DNA from: Colias croceus
Lineage: Eukaryota; Arthropoda; Insecta; Lepidoptera; Pieridae
Reading direction: 5' to 3'
DNA length: 64,000 nucleotides
Assembly (NCBI RefSeq): GCF_905220415.1
Contig: NC_059543.1
Location: 11,732,001 to 11,796,000 of the forward strand
The position numbers and the translations under genes were made by a program. The stretch's first letter is position 1; the number at the start of each line of letters is the position of its first letter. The notes below the pieces were generated by a model. That model worked only from the letters and a program-made list of their open reading frames with translations, had not been told where the DNA came from and ran no database searches. Shown here one piece after another: positions 1 through 12,700 of this stretch.

Positions 1-304
1 TCAAAATTACGAGAACTTTAAGCTCAGTACACACCCAGCTGTTTTTGGTTAGCGCGTGTTAGTGTTGTGCTATTATTAATACATTTTTAATAGTTCAATA
101 AAAATAGAGACGTGATTCAACGAAATCTAGAGAAGTTTGATGACGTGGCAGAAATTTGTATTCATATAGGGTCGACCACATGACCTAAAATGTACACAAT
201 TTAACACCTAAGTGAGTGTTTACCAGTACAATTAAATAGTAAAATACAGTAAATATTTTATTGTGTTAAGTGATTGTGTCGTGTTCATAATTTTTATTTG
301 TTGT

Positions 305-415
305 TAGCTGTGCCGCGCGGTTTCACCTGCGTGGCTCCGCTCCTGTTGGTCTTAGCGTGATGATATAATATAGCTTTAGCTTTATAATTCAGCTTTATAA
401 TATAAGTATAGATTA
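305..415. repeat. Short interspersed repeat, family also at 58.2 kb
   Basis: The stretch CGCGGTTTCACCTGCGTGG, followed by GCTCCGCTCCTGTTGGTCTTAGCG, recurs with mismatches at 58215-58262. The downstream part in both ends in a TTAGCTTT / TTATAATATAA-like tail. This type of sequence is common in lepidopteran genomes and is probably the 3' end of a non-LTR retrotransposon or a SINE. Boundaries are approximate. Confidence 0.6.
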
Positions 416-849
416 TTTTATTAAATCTATATACTTATTGCAGAAAGCATTTAACGTGCGTTAAACGTCACGTGTGTGCAGGGCCTAACTTAAGGATATT
501 TACTATGTAATAAAATTTATTTTTACTACGCTTTGATCCGATGCGGGCGCGTGCTTTATTGATGTCTTCCTGCAGATATGGAATTGATTTCACGTTTAGT
601 TATTTTCAAATTAAAGTAATACCACGTAATACGGGACTTTGATATTGTTGTGTAATATCCGCTTTACGAAACTTATAGAAATTTTAAATTGTACCGGTTA
701 TGCGTTAAACTTATTTTAATAGTAGTTGGTATCACGCTGGTATTTCATGAAATAGTCGATATAATATTTTTTTTGTTTGTGAGCAAAACGCTGATAGTGA
801 TTGAATACCTTATATTTAAAATATATGAAACTAAAGAAGATATCATAAT

Positions 850-1072
850 CTACACTAATATATAAAGAGGAAAGCTTTGTTTGTTTGTTTGATTGTAATG
901 AATAGGCTCATAAACTACTGGACCGATTTTAAAAATTGTTTCACCATTCGAAAGCTACATTATCCACGAGTAATATAGGCTAGGTTTTATCCCGGAAATC
1001 CCACGGGAACGGGAACTATGCGGGTTTTTCTTTGAAAAGGCGGGTGAAGCCGCAGGCGGAAAGCTAGTTATA
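850..1072. repeat. Lepidopteran GGCGAAGCC-type short repeat
   Basis: Starts near CTACACTAATATATAAAGAGG, has a GTTTGTTTGTTTGATTG run and the sentence-like core AATAGGCTCATAAACTACTGG, and ends at GGCGGAAAGCTAGTTATATAAAT. A 76-bp fragment of the same family lies at 33821-33896. The shared CTAGT end and TATAAT-like start suggest the 3' end of an RTE-like non-LTR element. An apparent minus-strand frame across it is not a gene. Confidence 0.65.
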
Positions 1073-2824
1073 TAAATGAAACTTTTAATTAAGGTTAAGG
1101 TTATTTGTTTATGCATTTCCTTTGTTATAGATTTTTTATTTACTCTTTCCAAGAAAACACTGGAATCTAGATAACAAAAGTGTAACACAATATGTCGGCG
1201 TATTATTACAATTTGAAACGCGACTGATTCCCCGAAGAGGCTCGTCTTCTCACGCAAACGCCCATTTTACACTTAATTAGCCACTAATTCTCGACTTTTA
1301 TATCGTAACAAGGATCCAAAAGAAACGTGTCATCTAATTATATGTACAAAAACGACTGGTCACAGCTTTTTGTACGGAATCAGATGATTCTTAACAATAA
1401 AGGGTGCATTCTTTATCCTATAATGTTTACATTAATTTTGTTATTTTTTATATAGTTATAAGTGAAAAAAAACTGTACTTCTCGCTATGTTTAAGACTTA
1501 TCTCTAAAACTTATTCATATAGTAACGTTGAACTATCAGAGTGTCAAAACACTGGGTCAAGTGTCTAGTCTAAAGCGAATTTCTTACAAGATGGTTGTCA
1601 TATATATGACCCATTTCACAATGAAGTAGAGAGCCAAAGAATTGGGTCAAGCTTTATTATTTATCACATTATATGATAATCGTTGAAATCCAGCAGAGTA
1701 CAACTGATTTCCAACAAATGAATTCAGATAAGATTGCTCGTATAACATTCCCCTTTATAGATTTATCAAATTGTCCTATCTCCTAGCTGCTAGCAAAGTT
1801 ATAGATAAATTGCTACTTCAATACAGTTTCTTAATTTTTGGTACCTAGTGATAGTTAGTACCTATGGATAAACTAATTCATCATTAAAAAACATGACTAT
1901 TAGTTAAGTAATTTATAACTGAGGCTCCACAGCAAACTTGTCTCTACCGCATGACCGAGAATAGACATTTTCACACAAAATGCGTTGTACAGAAGTTTAC
2001 AGACTCTTCAAATCTGATTTCTGTTTATTTTTACGTCATCCGATTCCTAAAACTGAACCTGAACCTATCTATAGATACAAGTTATTCGCTTATAATTTAC
2101 TTATTGTCATCACGAAGACTTGTTACTAAGCTTTTTTCATAAATACACACTCAATGTCAATATTCAAACCGTTTATCAGTAGCGCACTCAAAGTAGGTAC
2201 CTCATAACACGAAATCCTTTTAAAACATGCAGTAAAGAAGCTGATAAGTGAAATACAAGCAATAAATCAATACGATTTATCTGTATGTGAGGCATTAAAG
2301 AATTGTAATGTGCACCGTTTTAGTTTTAATCGATGTGGTTTATGAGCGGGAGTTATACTTGGCTTCTCCAATCAATTCAAGAAAGGTCTATTTCTAAAAA
2401 CAATATTGGTTATAACTTAGCATGTAAATTCAAGGAAAGAAAATAAGGGTATACAGTTATAGGGCTACCTATCCTCCGTAGTCCTGTTTGTTTGTATATT
2501 ACTCAAATGACCAAAAAGCAATGTACTTAGCAACAAGGAAACATGTATTGTTATAAAAAACATCGATCAATAAAACGTTACAAAATACCAACGTCTTTTA
2601 TCTCGAATATTATTTGTATGTTTAATCATAGCTTGTACATCAAAATATCTGGGCATGAACAATGCGCCGATAATTAAGCCAGCTGCGGTTGGGAACAAAG
2701 CTCCGTTACTAGAAATGAGCCAGACGCTGCAGGCTGGAACCCACAATATACGCTATCCTAGTACTATGGTGATAATAGAAAAACTGACTTTTCACCTCAA
2801 GGGTTGTGAACATTTTTGTTTAAA

Positions 2825-2975
2825 GTTTTTTTTTTTTTTTTTTTTTTATGTAAGAGCAGGTAACTGAGCAGGTGGATCACCTAATGAAGTGACTCCACCG
2901 CCCATGAGCACTGACAAAGTTACTTTTGTGAGGCTGTTACCGGCTGTCGAAGATGGATGTAGGCTCTCTTTTTTT
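2825..2975 (-). repeat. Non-LTR retrotransposon 3' tail (minus strand)
   Basis: A run of T (2827-2847) is followed by GAGCAGGTGGATCACCTAATG and a CCGCCCATGAGCAC segment. Read on the minus strand this is a 3' untranslated tail ending in poly(A), a form widespread in Lepidoptera. Only the tail is present, as expected for a strongly 5'-truncated copy. Confidence 0.6.
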
Positions 2976-4914
2976 TAACTTTAGCTTTGAACTTATAGAG
3001 TCATAGAAATCATCAATATCCACTAACTTGGTAAGAATAAAATAATAACACATACCTAGGTATACGTAGACCGTACAAAAAGTAGGCTACCTACTTCACA
3101 ATCTTGAATTCATATTTATATTAATTATTCTATGGAATTAATATCTATAACATATTCTACGAAATCTACTATACAGACTAATAGAGCCTATAGGTACGTT
3201 AGAAAGTGCTGATAAAATCTTCAATATTGAGTATTAGATTACCATTTTCAAACTTATTCAAAGTACCGGCGTAATCACGATGTTCATAAAATAACTGAAT
3301 AAATAATATCGTATTCAATAGCTTTACATTCTAAGCTTTACATTGAATAATTCATGTAATAAATAATATGTATTTTGCACTGTATTACGGGCTTCAGTTT
3401 ACATTCGGACCACATAATAATAAAACTATAATTTATCGTCATTTACAAATTATTCAAACTCAAAAGTAATCTATGGAGTTATAGATACTTATTTATTTAT
3501 TTCTTAATTACTTCTCTAAAAAGCAGATAGTGACTCATAACTCTTTGTGTTAATTAAAAACAGCTTTAAGGCTATCTGTACCCAAGAATAAATAAAACAA
3601 GTTTTTTTCGCCGTAATCCAACTTTTTGGAGGAAATCTTAAAAGGGCCTTTGTAATTACTTTTTAAATCCTATTTCGTAAGTAACAAAAGTACTTCATCA
3701 TGTTTATCTCGAGCGCTAATAAAAACTCGGAACAACAAAAGCGCAAAACTTTTTGTGAAACAATTGTTAAGATATCAGGTAAATATTCTTTAATACAAGT
3801 CATTGGTGACTCGTGAGTGGATTTTGCGCTTACTTCTGTGAAAGTTTATTACATTTTATTGTAAAACTTTCGATGATACATATAGGTATGATTTTATATT
3901 TATTTTTGTGGACGTACCTACCTACGAAATATTGAAAATTCTAAACAAACGACCTAATTACGATTCTTTTGCAAAGTATCATCAGAATCTATTCAGACAT
4001 TGAGTGATTTTCGCGTGAACCAGTTCACATACAAACTTCGCGCTATTAGGTAGGTATAATAGCAGATAGTAAATACGATGCAATTTGTGTTTGTTGTGTA
4101 ATTAATTATTTGATCTGTTGCTTCGTTCATTTTATTTTTATTTAATGACGAGATAAGATTTATGAATATTTAACAAATTTGCAAATGATCTTACATTGCC
4201 ATTCATAAAACTATTCTGGACACATGGCGACCAACTATCCTGCACATGCAGTTTACGATGATAACAAAAACAAAAGTCGGATTCTTTGTTAAAGTAATTA
4301 AAACATCAGGTAGAATGTTTTGTTATCGCGACCACCCGTTAACTAGTTCCATACACGTGCTTTGGCCGTGCTAGGACATAATTATGAAAAGGAAATAATA
4401 CATAGATACAATAAGGATACAATTTGATATGTTTACAGTGCAATCTATAAAATTTTTCAATATTACTTATAATATGTACTATGAACAATAATAAAAATAA
4501 AAAACTTTTAATGGGTAACATTTCATTGCAGTTCCAAAATATAATAACTACACAACTTTACTTACTTCAAAATAAACGAATTGTCTAAATTGTTAAAAAA
4601 ATAGTCTTATGTACATTAAATTCTGTATGTTCCACATGATGATCAATTAATTGTCAATTATCAAGATGAAAATAATCTTCGAAGTGATGAAATGCGAATG
4701 AAAATTAAAGCTCAGAAAATTGCGCATGGTAAAATAAAATTGATTACTACAAGAAAGTTAATTCAAAACAAACCGGTTGTTTGGGCGCTATTTATTTATA
4801 ACACTTGCAAAAGTAATCGAGAAGCCTGGGAAAGAAAACTCACACGATAACTAAAGCACTAATCATTAAATATAGCTGCATCTTACGAGAAATTTCTCCC
4901 ATAGGATACAAAAG

Positions 4915-5145
4915 AGGCGCATACCGATCCGAATGCTCCCACGTTGGCGTCTCACGAATGCAATCCCATGCACAAGCACAATTTGAACAATCACACACTA
5001 CACACTGCCAAACTCGACGAAGTCTCGAGCGCTACTGAAGCGCTTCGAGCCCTCAAACTTCGACACGATAACCCGTTCCAAAGCCTCAGTGGGCACAATA
5101 CGAACGCTTGCGCACCTGTATGCATTTTTTACGTTTTTTAAGTTT
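4915..5145. other. GC-richer stretch, possible promoter or first exon
   Basis: This 230-bp piece is clearly richer in GC than its surroundings and lies about 630 bp upstream of GrA. It contains a 65-codon + strand frame without family resemblance. It could be an untranslated first exon or promoter of an unseen gene, or an old repeat. I cannot decide between these. Confidence 0.25.
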
Positions 5146-5595
5146 TCTGCGACGGGTTCGGTTGATGACCCTCTCGAATTTAATGAACTTACGAATTTAC
5201 ATTGAATGCCGACATTAACGTCGCAATTGGAGGTATGTAATTGCGATAATTCATCAAGATGAGGGACATGTGAATGGTCAGTTGGAGTAATGTTGACGTT
5301 TTAAGTCTAATTGTTAAACTTCTATCGCCCAACGAGATACTGTTCTTTTACAGGCCATAGCAACCGAAGTGATTTTAAGTTTAGCAGAATTTATGACCAT
5401 TTAACAATAAGATAAACTGCACCAGTATGCGATTATAAATAAAACTTCGTGTTTGATTCAGTAGGTATAAACGATTTTTGAGATCTAACCACCATAAAGA
5501 ATCCAAAATAAATTGTTATTCTTTTTATTGAAACGACATACCTATTTAATACATTATATGGATATGTAATTACATTTTCTACTGTCATTTAGATA

Positions 5596-5630
5596 TAGAT
5601 GATTGTTATCGCTTTTGTAATATTTTTAAC
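5596..5630 (+). promoter_or_regulatory. Conserved upstream block of GrA
   Basis: The core GATGATTGTTATCGCTTTTG is the GrA version of a block found upstream of all four receptor copies, here about 175 bp before the ATG. Conservation in DNA that is otherwise diverged suggests a promoter or regulatory site. It could also be leftover similarity from duplication. Confidence 0.45.
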
Positions 5631-5774
5631 GTAACTTTCATTCTAATTGACGCTTAGTTGAGTCGATGTCAGTAACAAGATAACGTTTTTGTAAAAAGAG
5701 AAAAGGGATATTGAATTATTCAAAACATTTCCTCTTCCTATAAATATTTCAAAAGTGTGCTGAAAGTTTTCATA

Positions 5775-8700
5775 ATGCATCGTTTCTTTGTGATAGCTAT
5801 AAACTGCTTATGTGTAATTGAATGTGCTCACGGATATTATTCGAATTTATTTGAGAAGTGGTACCTGAATTACACAGCAAGAGTGTATTGTCTGACCATC
5901 ATAATTTTTTATACCTATGAATTTATATCTTTTGCTCATGCACTAGACACATACTATTCTTGCACAATAATCGGACTTCTTTTCGATTATTTACTATGTT
6001 CATTGGGGTCACTTTTTGCTGGAAACCATCAATTACGTAGGTTTTCACGACTGACTTTGTCATTGGAAACTAGGATAGGAATAACAAAGATACGCAAAAC
6101 AGATTTCGTTGTTTTCTATGCTTATATCGTACTAAGTATCCTAAAACTGTACTACCTGTGGGCCTTTACGTCATATAAGCTCGTACCTGTGGAATACATG
6201 AAAACATTGGTAGCGTTTTGGATTATGTATAAAATGGGTCAGTTATTTAACTGCTTGAGCAGATCCATACCATTCCAGCTGACTTTTAATGAAATGAAAA
6301 GACTGCGTTTGTCATTTGAATCAAAATTCATTGGTGGCAATAACGCAGCTGACAAGATCGCAATAATAAGTGAACATGCTGAAATATACAAAGGTCTGCT
6401 GGAAAATTTGAATGCGAGTGGTCTGATTTTTAAGATAATGGTAAGCGAATTTGGTCTTTTATGCGAAATTATAATTGACTCTACATATTTTGTTTTATTA
6501 TATCTCAATTTTGACCCGCTTATGAAGAATATCATAGTTAAAATACCCGCAAATTATATTTTCAAATTCAAACAGTTGAAAAATAAATTTTATATTTTAA
6601 TTTGTTCCAGAATTTTCGTGACTTCACTTTTGCAATGTACTATATTTTGGCGCTAACAATAGGAATTTCATTCAATCATAATAAAGAGGTACCACAACTT
6701 TTTCCCTAAAAACATCCGCAAAAGAGCGGTACTCAAGAAATCAGTAAAATTTTCACGCACACAGTTGCAATTGAGATGATAACCGCCTACTATAGTATTG
6801 CTAATACAGCACCACCCTAAATACGTAAGATATTGTTTGAGAAACTTTAACAGAGAATATACAGTGGTGGACGTTTAATTAGAAACACGTAACAGGATGA
6901 AGTAGTCATCAAATTTATTTACTTTTGTGTATTAACGTATTAGAGATTAAGCATTATTTCATATGTAATAGAACACCCGTTTATCTAGTTTTATAAGAAA
7001 TTGCTTAATTTTAATCAAACGTTAGCTTAAATTAATAAAATTAAACAACTTTAAGTGAAGTCTGAATTCTGATTTCCGAGTATTTTCAGTCTGGACAACA
7101 AATTAGAAACAGCATGGTTCGAGTGTTCCAAAGTCAAAACCTGTTGAAATGCCGCCAATATTTTTTTCTTCTACAAATATTTGCACCGTTTTTTAAACAT
7201 TCCATCTAAAAGTTTCTGAAAATTAATTTGCTTTGCAGTATAAATGGGTAAAAGTAAGATTTGTGACCCATCAACAAGAAAAATAATTTTAAGTTTACAT
7301 TTTGACAAAAACTGGAGTTACAGGAAAATTGCAAATCATTTAGAGTGTTCGATAAAAAGATATTCAATGCTACAGTTTATTTAAAAGAGCATGGTACTTC
7401 TGATTAAGTGCCTAAAAAAGCTCGACCATGAAAAACCACTGCACGCGAGCATAGGCAAATAATTCTTTTTGCAAAAATGGATCCATTTAAAGGTTCCAAT
7501 TGTATTAGAAAATATGTTTTTGCAAACGTGTTAAAATCTCATACAATCTAAGCCACGACGTTGTAAAGCCGTTGTTGTCTATAAAGATTATAACAGTCTA
7601 AAAACAACCCCATACGTGCCCATACTATAATATTTCCTCCGCCATGCTGAACTGTTTATTTATTATCTAAGGCATGGTTAACTGAACGACGCGCGTATCC
7701 TTTGCCATCAGAATTGATTAAATTAATTTTAGTTTCATCCCAAAATAAAACTTTTTCACTGGCGGACTGTCCACTAGCAATATTTCTTAGTAAATGAAAA
7801 TCGTTGTTCCCTGTACTGCCTAGTAAGAAGCTGTACTTTCCTAGCGTCTCTCCCAAAAAATTTTGCCTCGACTTACTGCCTGCGAACCGATCTCATCGAC
7901 ACATTGCGAGGTTCGTCTTCGGAAAAAACTAATTTTATTATAGAATTTGAACTTTTAAATGGATCCATCTTTGCCAAAAGAATCATTTGCCTATCCTCGC
8001 GTGCAGTAGTTTTTCATGGTCGAGCTTTTCTAGGCACTTGATCGGAAGTACCATGCTCTTTTAAATAAACTATAGCATTGAATATCTTTTTATCGAACAC
8101 TCTAAATGATTTGCAATTTTCCTGTAACTCCAGTTTTTGTCAAAATGTAAACTTAAAATTATTTTTCTTGTTGATGGGTCACAAATCTTACTTTTACCCA
8201 TTTATACTGCAAAGCAAATTAATTTTCAGAAACTTTTACATGGAATGTTTAAAAAACGGTGCAAATATTTGTAGAAGAAAAAAAAATTGGCGGCATTTCA
8301 ACAGGTTTTGACTTTGGAACACTCGAACCATGCTGTTTCTAATTTGTTGTCCAGACTGAAAATACTCGGAAATCAGACTTCACTTAAAGTTGTTTAATTT
8401 TATTAATTTAAGCTAACGTTTGATTAAAATTAAACAATTTCTTATAAAACTAGATAAACGGGTGTTCTATTACATATGAAATAATACTTAATCTCTAATA
8501 CGTTAATACATAAATGTTAAATGAATTTGATGACTACTTCATCGTGTTACGAGTTTCTAATTAAACGTCCACCACTGTATATTATCATCATTTCAGGTAA
8601 GATTGAATATGGTGGTCGACTCAATCTGCTTCGTAATGATATTTTTCCTGCCTTGTGTCTTGTTGGAATTAATTAAAAATGAAGTTGATAAAATTAAAAA

Positions 8701-9068
8701 TAAACTAATGGAAATACATCGAAGTGCTGAAGGTACGTTATAAAATATTCTAGGACGAAACAATAAAAAAACATGATCAGAAACAGATCATAGAAGCATA
8801 TAGAGAAAATTCTGACGAAAATTTACTTTTGCCAATACTTTCTCATGCGGTTGAATAATAAGAAACGATTGTAGCTGTTTTCCCCTAATTTCCAGAGGAG
8901 TGTGTGCGCGACAAGATAACGGACGTGGTGAGGTTCCTGGAGCTGCGGCCGTTCGAGTTCCGCGTGTGGCGGCTGTACTCCATCGACGTGCGCCTGTCGC
9001 TCGTGTTCCTCAACCTCATGAGCACGTACGTGCTCGTCGCATTGCAGTTCACTCATCTTTTTGACTAA
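5775..9068 (+). CDS. Gustatory receptor GrA (7tm_7 family), four exons
   Basis: Predicted membrane chemoreceptor of the insect gustatory receptor family (ligand-gated cation channel with seven membrane segments and a cytoplasmic N-terminus, by family knowledge). Exons: 5775-6440, 6611-6688, 8597-8732, 8896-9068; intron phases 0, 0, 1; all introns GT-AG. The product is 350 residues, near the short end for the family. Hydrophobic segments lie near residues 36-57, 61-82, 110-131, 226-243, 252-275 and 324-343. The signature TYVLVALQF (residues 337-345) fits TYhhhhhQF. The start is the ATG giving MHRFF, because the paralogues begin MNRxF; an in-frame GTG at 5757 is ignored. Intron 2 (1.9 kb) holds a Tc1-like insertion. 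Exon 4 is about 57 % GC, far above exons 1-3, and almost identical to exon 4 of GrB and GrD. Ligand unknown. Confidence 0.9.
6862..8577. mobile_element. Tc1-like fold-back element in GrA intron 2
   Basis: A 1716-bp insertion flanked by TA on both sides. The ends are inverted copies of CAGTGGTGGACGTTTAATTA. The inverted repeats are not short: the left arm (6862 to about 7540) is matched in reverse by the right arm (about 7880 to 8577), some 680 bp each with scattered mismatches, and only about 340 bp in the middle is unique. Both arms carry the helix-turn-helix start of a transposase (MGKSKICDPSTRK). GrB and GrD lack it at the same place. Confidence 0.85.
7570..8201 (-). pseudogene. Decayed Tc1-like transposase
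   Basis: On the minus strand a start (MGKSKICDPSTRK...) at 8201 leads into a helix-turn-helix region. After breaks comes FWDETKINLINSDGK (7656-7856), which matches the first catalytic Asp region of Tc1 transposases, then a frameshifted GGGNI-VWA-like segment. Several stops and shifts interrupt the frame and no C-terminal catalytic region is seen. It is inactive. Confidence 0.75.
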
Positions 9069-9409
9069 AATCAGGTCCGCTTCATTTTACAGTGTAAAAT
9101 GTTTGTCATTTTTTAAATCATTCTTATTCTTGTTCTGTTAGAATCATATTGTTATGTTAATCAATTGATTATTATAATAACTTAATAATATATACACTTA
9201 TAAGCTGTAACAGTACTTTCTAATCTTTATTTATAAAAATGAATCCCTATTTCCCTTGGTCAGGGCATCACGCCTCAAAGGTAACGGTAGGATCGATTTT
9301 GATAATTCTTGTATTTTGATGTGTTCGTTATTCTCAGGAAAAGGATCTTATGCAAAAAAAGTCAAGAAATTTGCACCAAAAATTAAAGAAAATATGAAAA
9401 AATAACAGC
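9069..9409. other. 3' flank of GrA with a truncated repeat
   Basis: AT-rich sequence after the GrA stop. From about 9222 to 9345 it matches, with many changes, the repeat found at 18856-19200 (TATAAAAATGAAT..., CGATTTTGATAATTCT, GGATCTTATG). No canonical AATAAA was found close to the stop codon. Confidence 0.5.
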
Positions 9410-9529
9410 TGTCGGATTGAATTGTCATAATCAGTCGTAATTAAAGCATCATACAAGCAAGACGTATTTTTCTTTACAAAATCACCATTCCGTTTATCGC
9501 AATCTAAATTCAACCTTAGTGACCGAACA
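9410..9529 (+). repeat. Left LTR of the BEL/Pao element
   Basis: 120 bp, identical by eye to the right LTR. Very short for this superfamily, whose LTRs are usually a few hundred bases. Preceded by target duplication ACAGC. Confidence 0.92.
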
Positions 9530-9531
9530 TA

Positions 9532-9548
9532 TGGTCCTTCGAGCCGGA
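9532..9548 (+). other. Primer binding site, tRNA-Tyr type
   Basis: TGGTCCTTCGAGCCGGA lies two bases after the left LTR. Its complement ends in CTCGAAGGACCA, which matches the 3' end of animal tRNA-Tyr (acceptor stem starting CCTTCGA) plus CCA. This primes minus-strand DNA synthesis. Confidence 0.8.
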
Positions 9549-9761
9549 TAGTTTTGCGATAACGAGAACAATAGTGCATCGGCCGTCGAGCAATCCTATA
9601 CAGAAAAAGTTGTTTACGAGTTACGAGTTAGCGAAGTTTCGTTACAATTGATGTCAAGACAAAAGAACTAAGAAGTTATAATTAATTATTTAAAAGTCAA
9701 GATTTTGAAGTGAATCGTTGCATTTATAAGAAGATAATATTGAAGAATTTAATTAAACATA

Positions 9762-12700
9762 ATGGCTACTACTATTACTTCCGAACAAGAAAGTTATATT
9801 AACATGTTAGAAGATTTAGCATCGAAGTTACAAAAGACACAAATTAATTTTAAAAAGTCACCTAAAGTCAGATTAACGGAGGGCTATATTAAAGCACGTT
9901 TGGAGTGTATGGAAGACTATTGGAAGTTATTTAATGAAGCACACTTGCAATTATCGAAACGTACGACGAGAGATCAGCGCGGCGTGATTCCTTATTTTTT
10001 AAACGAAGAATATTATAAATACGAAGATGTGTATATCAACTTTAAAGCGGACATGTTAGATTTATTGGGTGCGAATAAAAACGTGATGCAACAAGGTGAA
10101 ATGGGTGTTTCAATGGTCGAACCGTGTATTTCGGGGGTGAAACTTCCACACATCGAGTTACCTACTTTCTCAGGAAGATACGATGAATTTTTATCATATC
10201 AAGATTTGTTTACTACACTTGTGCATAATAATTCGTCATTATCAAAGGTACAGAAGTTACATTATCTTAAGTTAAGTGTTACCGGAGAAGCCGCATCTTT
10301 ATTGAAACATATTAATGTAACCGAAAATAATTACGAACAAGCTTGGGACACTTTGAAGAAACGTTATGGTAATAAAAGGATTATTATAAACTCCGTATTT
10401 AAAAGATTTTTTGGCATACGTAAGGTAAATACACAAACATCGATACAAATTAAATTCATTTTGGACACAACTAATGAATGTTTAAATAGTCTACAAAATA
10501 TGCAAATTTCTACCGATACATGGGGTCCAATTTTAATTTATATTATTCTACAAAAATTAGACCAGGAGACACACAAATCATGGGAAGAATATATTTATCA
10601 ACAAGAATCGGAAGAGTTGCCTAGTTGGAAAGATTTAAATAAATTTCTTGAGTTAAAATATCGCACCTTAGAAATGATAACATCGAACAGTCAACAAACT
10701 ACAAATAAAGATAGATCGTCAACACAAAGATCATTCCATGCCGCTAAGAATATTAAGAATTCACATTTAATAAGTAACAATCAGCCGATGTGTATCTTTT
10801 GTCAACAAAATCATTATATTTATCACTGCAACGAATTTTCTAAACAAACTACTGAAGACAGACATCAATTTGCACTCAAGAATAAGCTATGTTTTAATTG
10901 TTTAGTTCCCAATCACACCGTTCCACATTGTAAACAACAAACGTCTTGCAGAATTTGTAGAAGAAGACATCATTCCCTATTACACTTAGACAAGAAGCAA
11001 GGGATTGATTACACAAACACAACGACTCCAACAAGCGCATCAACATCAGAAGCACAAGTCACAGCGCATTACTCAAGCGAAGCACAATCTAGTAAAAGGG
11101 TTCTACTTGCTACGGCGTTAGTCTACATAAAAGGCAAGTCAGGTGAACTTCATCGTTTTCGTGCACTTGTAGACCAGGGATCAGAAGCGTCTTTCATCAC
11201 GTCAAGAGTTGTCGATTTATTAAACCTAAAGAAGAAAAGAGTACATGGTACAGTATCGGGTATAGGTGAAGAAAAACAAGATTTGAAGTATAAGGTCCAA
11301 TTGTCATTACATACTAAATCGTCGCCTATTGAAATGGAAGCTTATGTGATGAAAACAATATCGTCGATTCTGCCTGCCAAGAAGATTTCACTGCAGACGG
11401 CAATGGAAATCATCGATTTAGCTGACCCTACTTACGGAACACCTGGCAGCATTGACCTTTTACTAGGTGTAGAAGTTTTTACAAGAATTATCGAAGACGG
11501 CATCATACGCCTACACAACGGTTTAGTAGCCCAAAAGACTAGTCTGGGATGGATCTTATCTGGCCAGACTACACATGCTGACCGTAACAACACGAAAACA
11601 CTAAGAAGTATGTTCATTAGAGAAGACAATGACTTACTTAAATCTTTTTGGGAAATAGACACATTCTTATACAACAAGAAGAAGATATTTACAAAAGAAG
11701 AAGAAGAATGTGAAGATATATATACAAAGACAACCCAAAGAGATCACGAAGGAAGATATATAGTACAACTACCTTTAAAGCAAAGTTTAGAAGAAACAAT
11801 TGAACAAATAGGAAACACTAAGGATACTGCAATAAAGAGAGTTAAACAATTAGAAAGAAAATTTGCTAAAGACAAATCACTAAAAGAAGAATACGCAAAG
11901 GTTATAAAAGAATATATTAGTATGGGTCACATGAAGAAGTTAGAAGATGATGATGACAAGAACACTATATACTTACCTCATCATGCTGTCATTCGACAAG
12001 ACAAAGAGACTACAAAGGTCCGTGTAGTCTTTGATGCTTCAGCTAAGGGCTCCAACGGTTTATCACTGAACGATTTAATGCGAGTAGGTCCTGTTTTACA
12101 AAGAGATCTTCGCAGTCTTATTACTTTATGGAGAATTAATAAGATTTGCTTCATTGGAGACATAACAAAGATGTACAGAATGGTTAAGATGTCTGAAGAC
12201 CACTCAAAATTACAATGCATTGTTTGGAGAGACAATCCAGACGAGGTATTAAGAAGTTATAAACTTTTAACAGTTACGTTCGGAACGGCCGCAGCACCAT
12301 TCCTCGCCGTCAGAACTCTGAAACAGTTAGCAAATGATGAAATGCTAGAATATCCTGAAGCTGCTAATGCGATTCAAACATCATTTTACGTTGATGATCT
12401 AATGGGGGGTCATGAAGATATAAAAAAGGCAAAGAAACTCTGTGAAGAAATAAAGATTGTATTAAAAAGAGGAGGATTTAACATGCAAAAGTGGTCCAGT
12501 AATGCTGAAGAAGTCATACAATACATAAAAGAAGATGATAATACAATAAGAGAAAATTTAGAAATTAAACTAGACAAAATAATAAAAATTTTAGGCTTAA
12601 CATGGGATAGAAGAAGTGATACATTTAAAATAACTATAGACTTACCTGAATTAATACTTCCTGTGACAAAAAGGTCTATTCTTTCCGATGTTGCACGTTT

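Larger units (their letters stand above)
1..5595. other. Intergenic region left of the receptor array
   Basis: AT-rich DNA with no reading frame that looks coding. It contains three short interspersed repeats, listed separately (about 305-415, 850-1072, 2825-2975), and one GC-richer stretch at 4915-5145. Frames of 60-100 codons here overlap repeats or are rich in Phe, Leu and Ile, as expected from AT-rich noise. No tRNA or rRNA was recognised. Confidence 0.6.
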
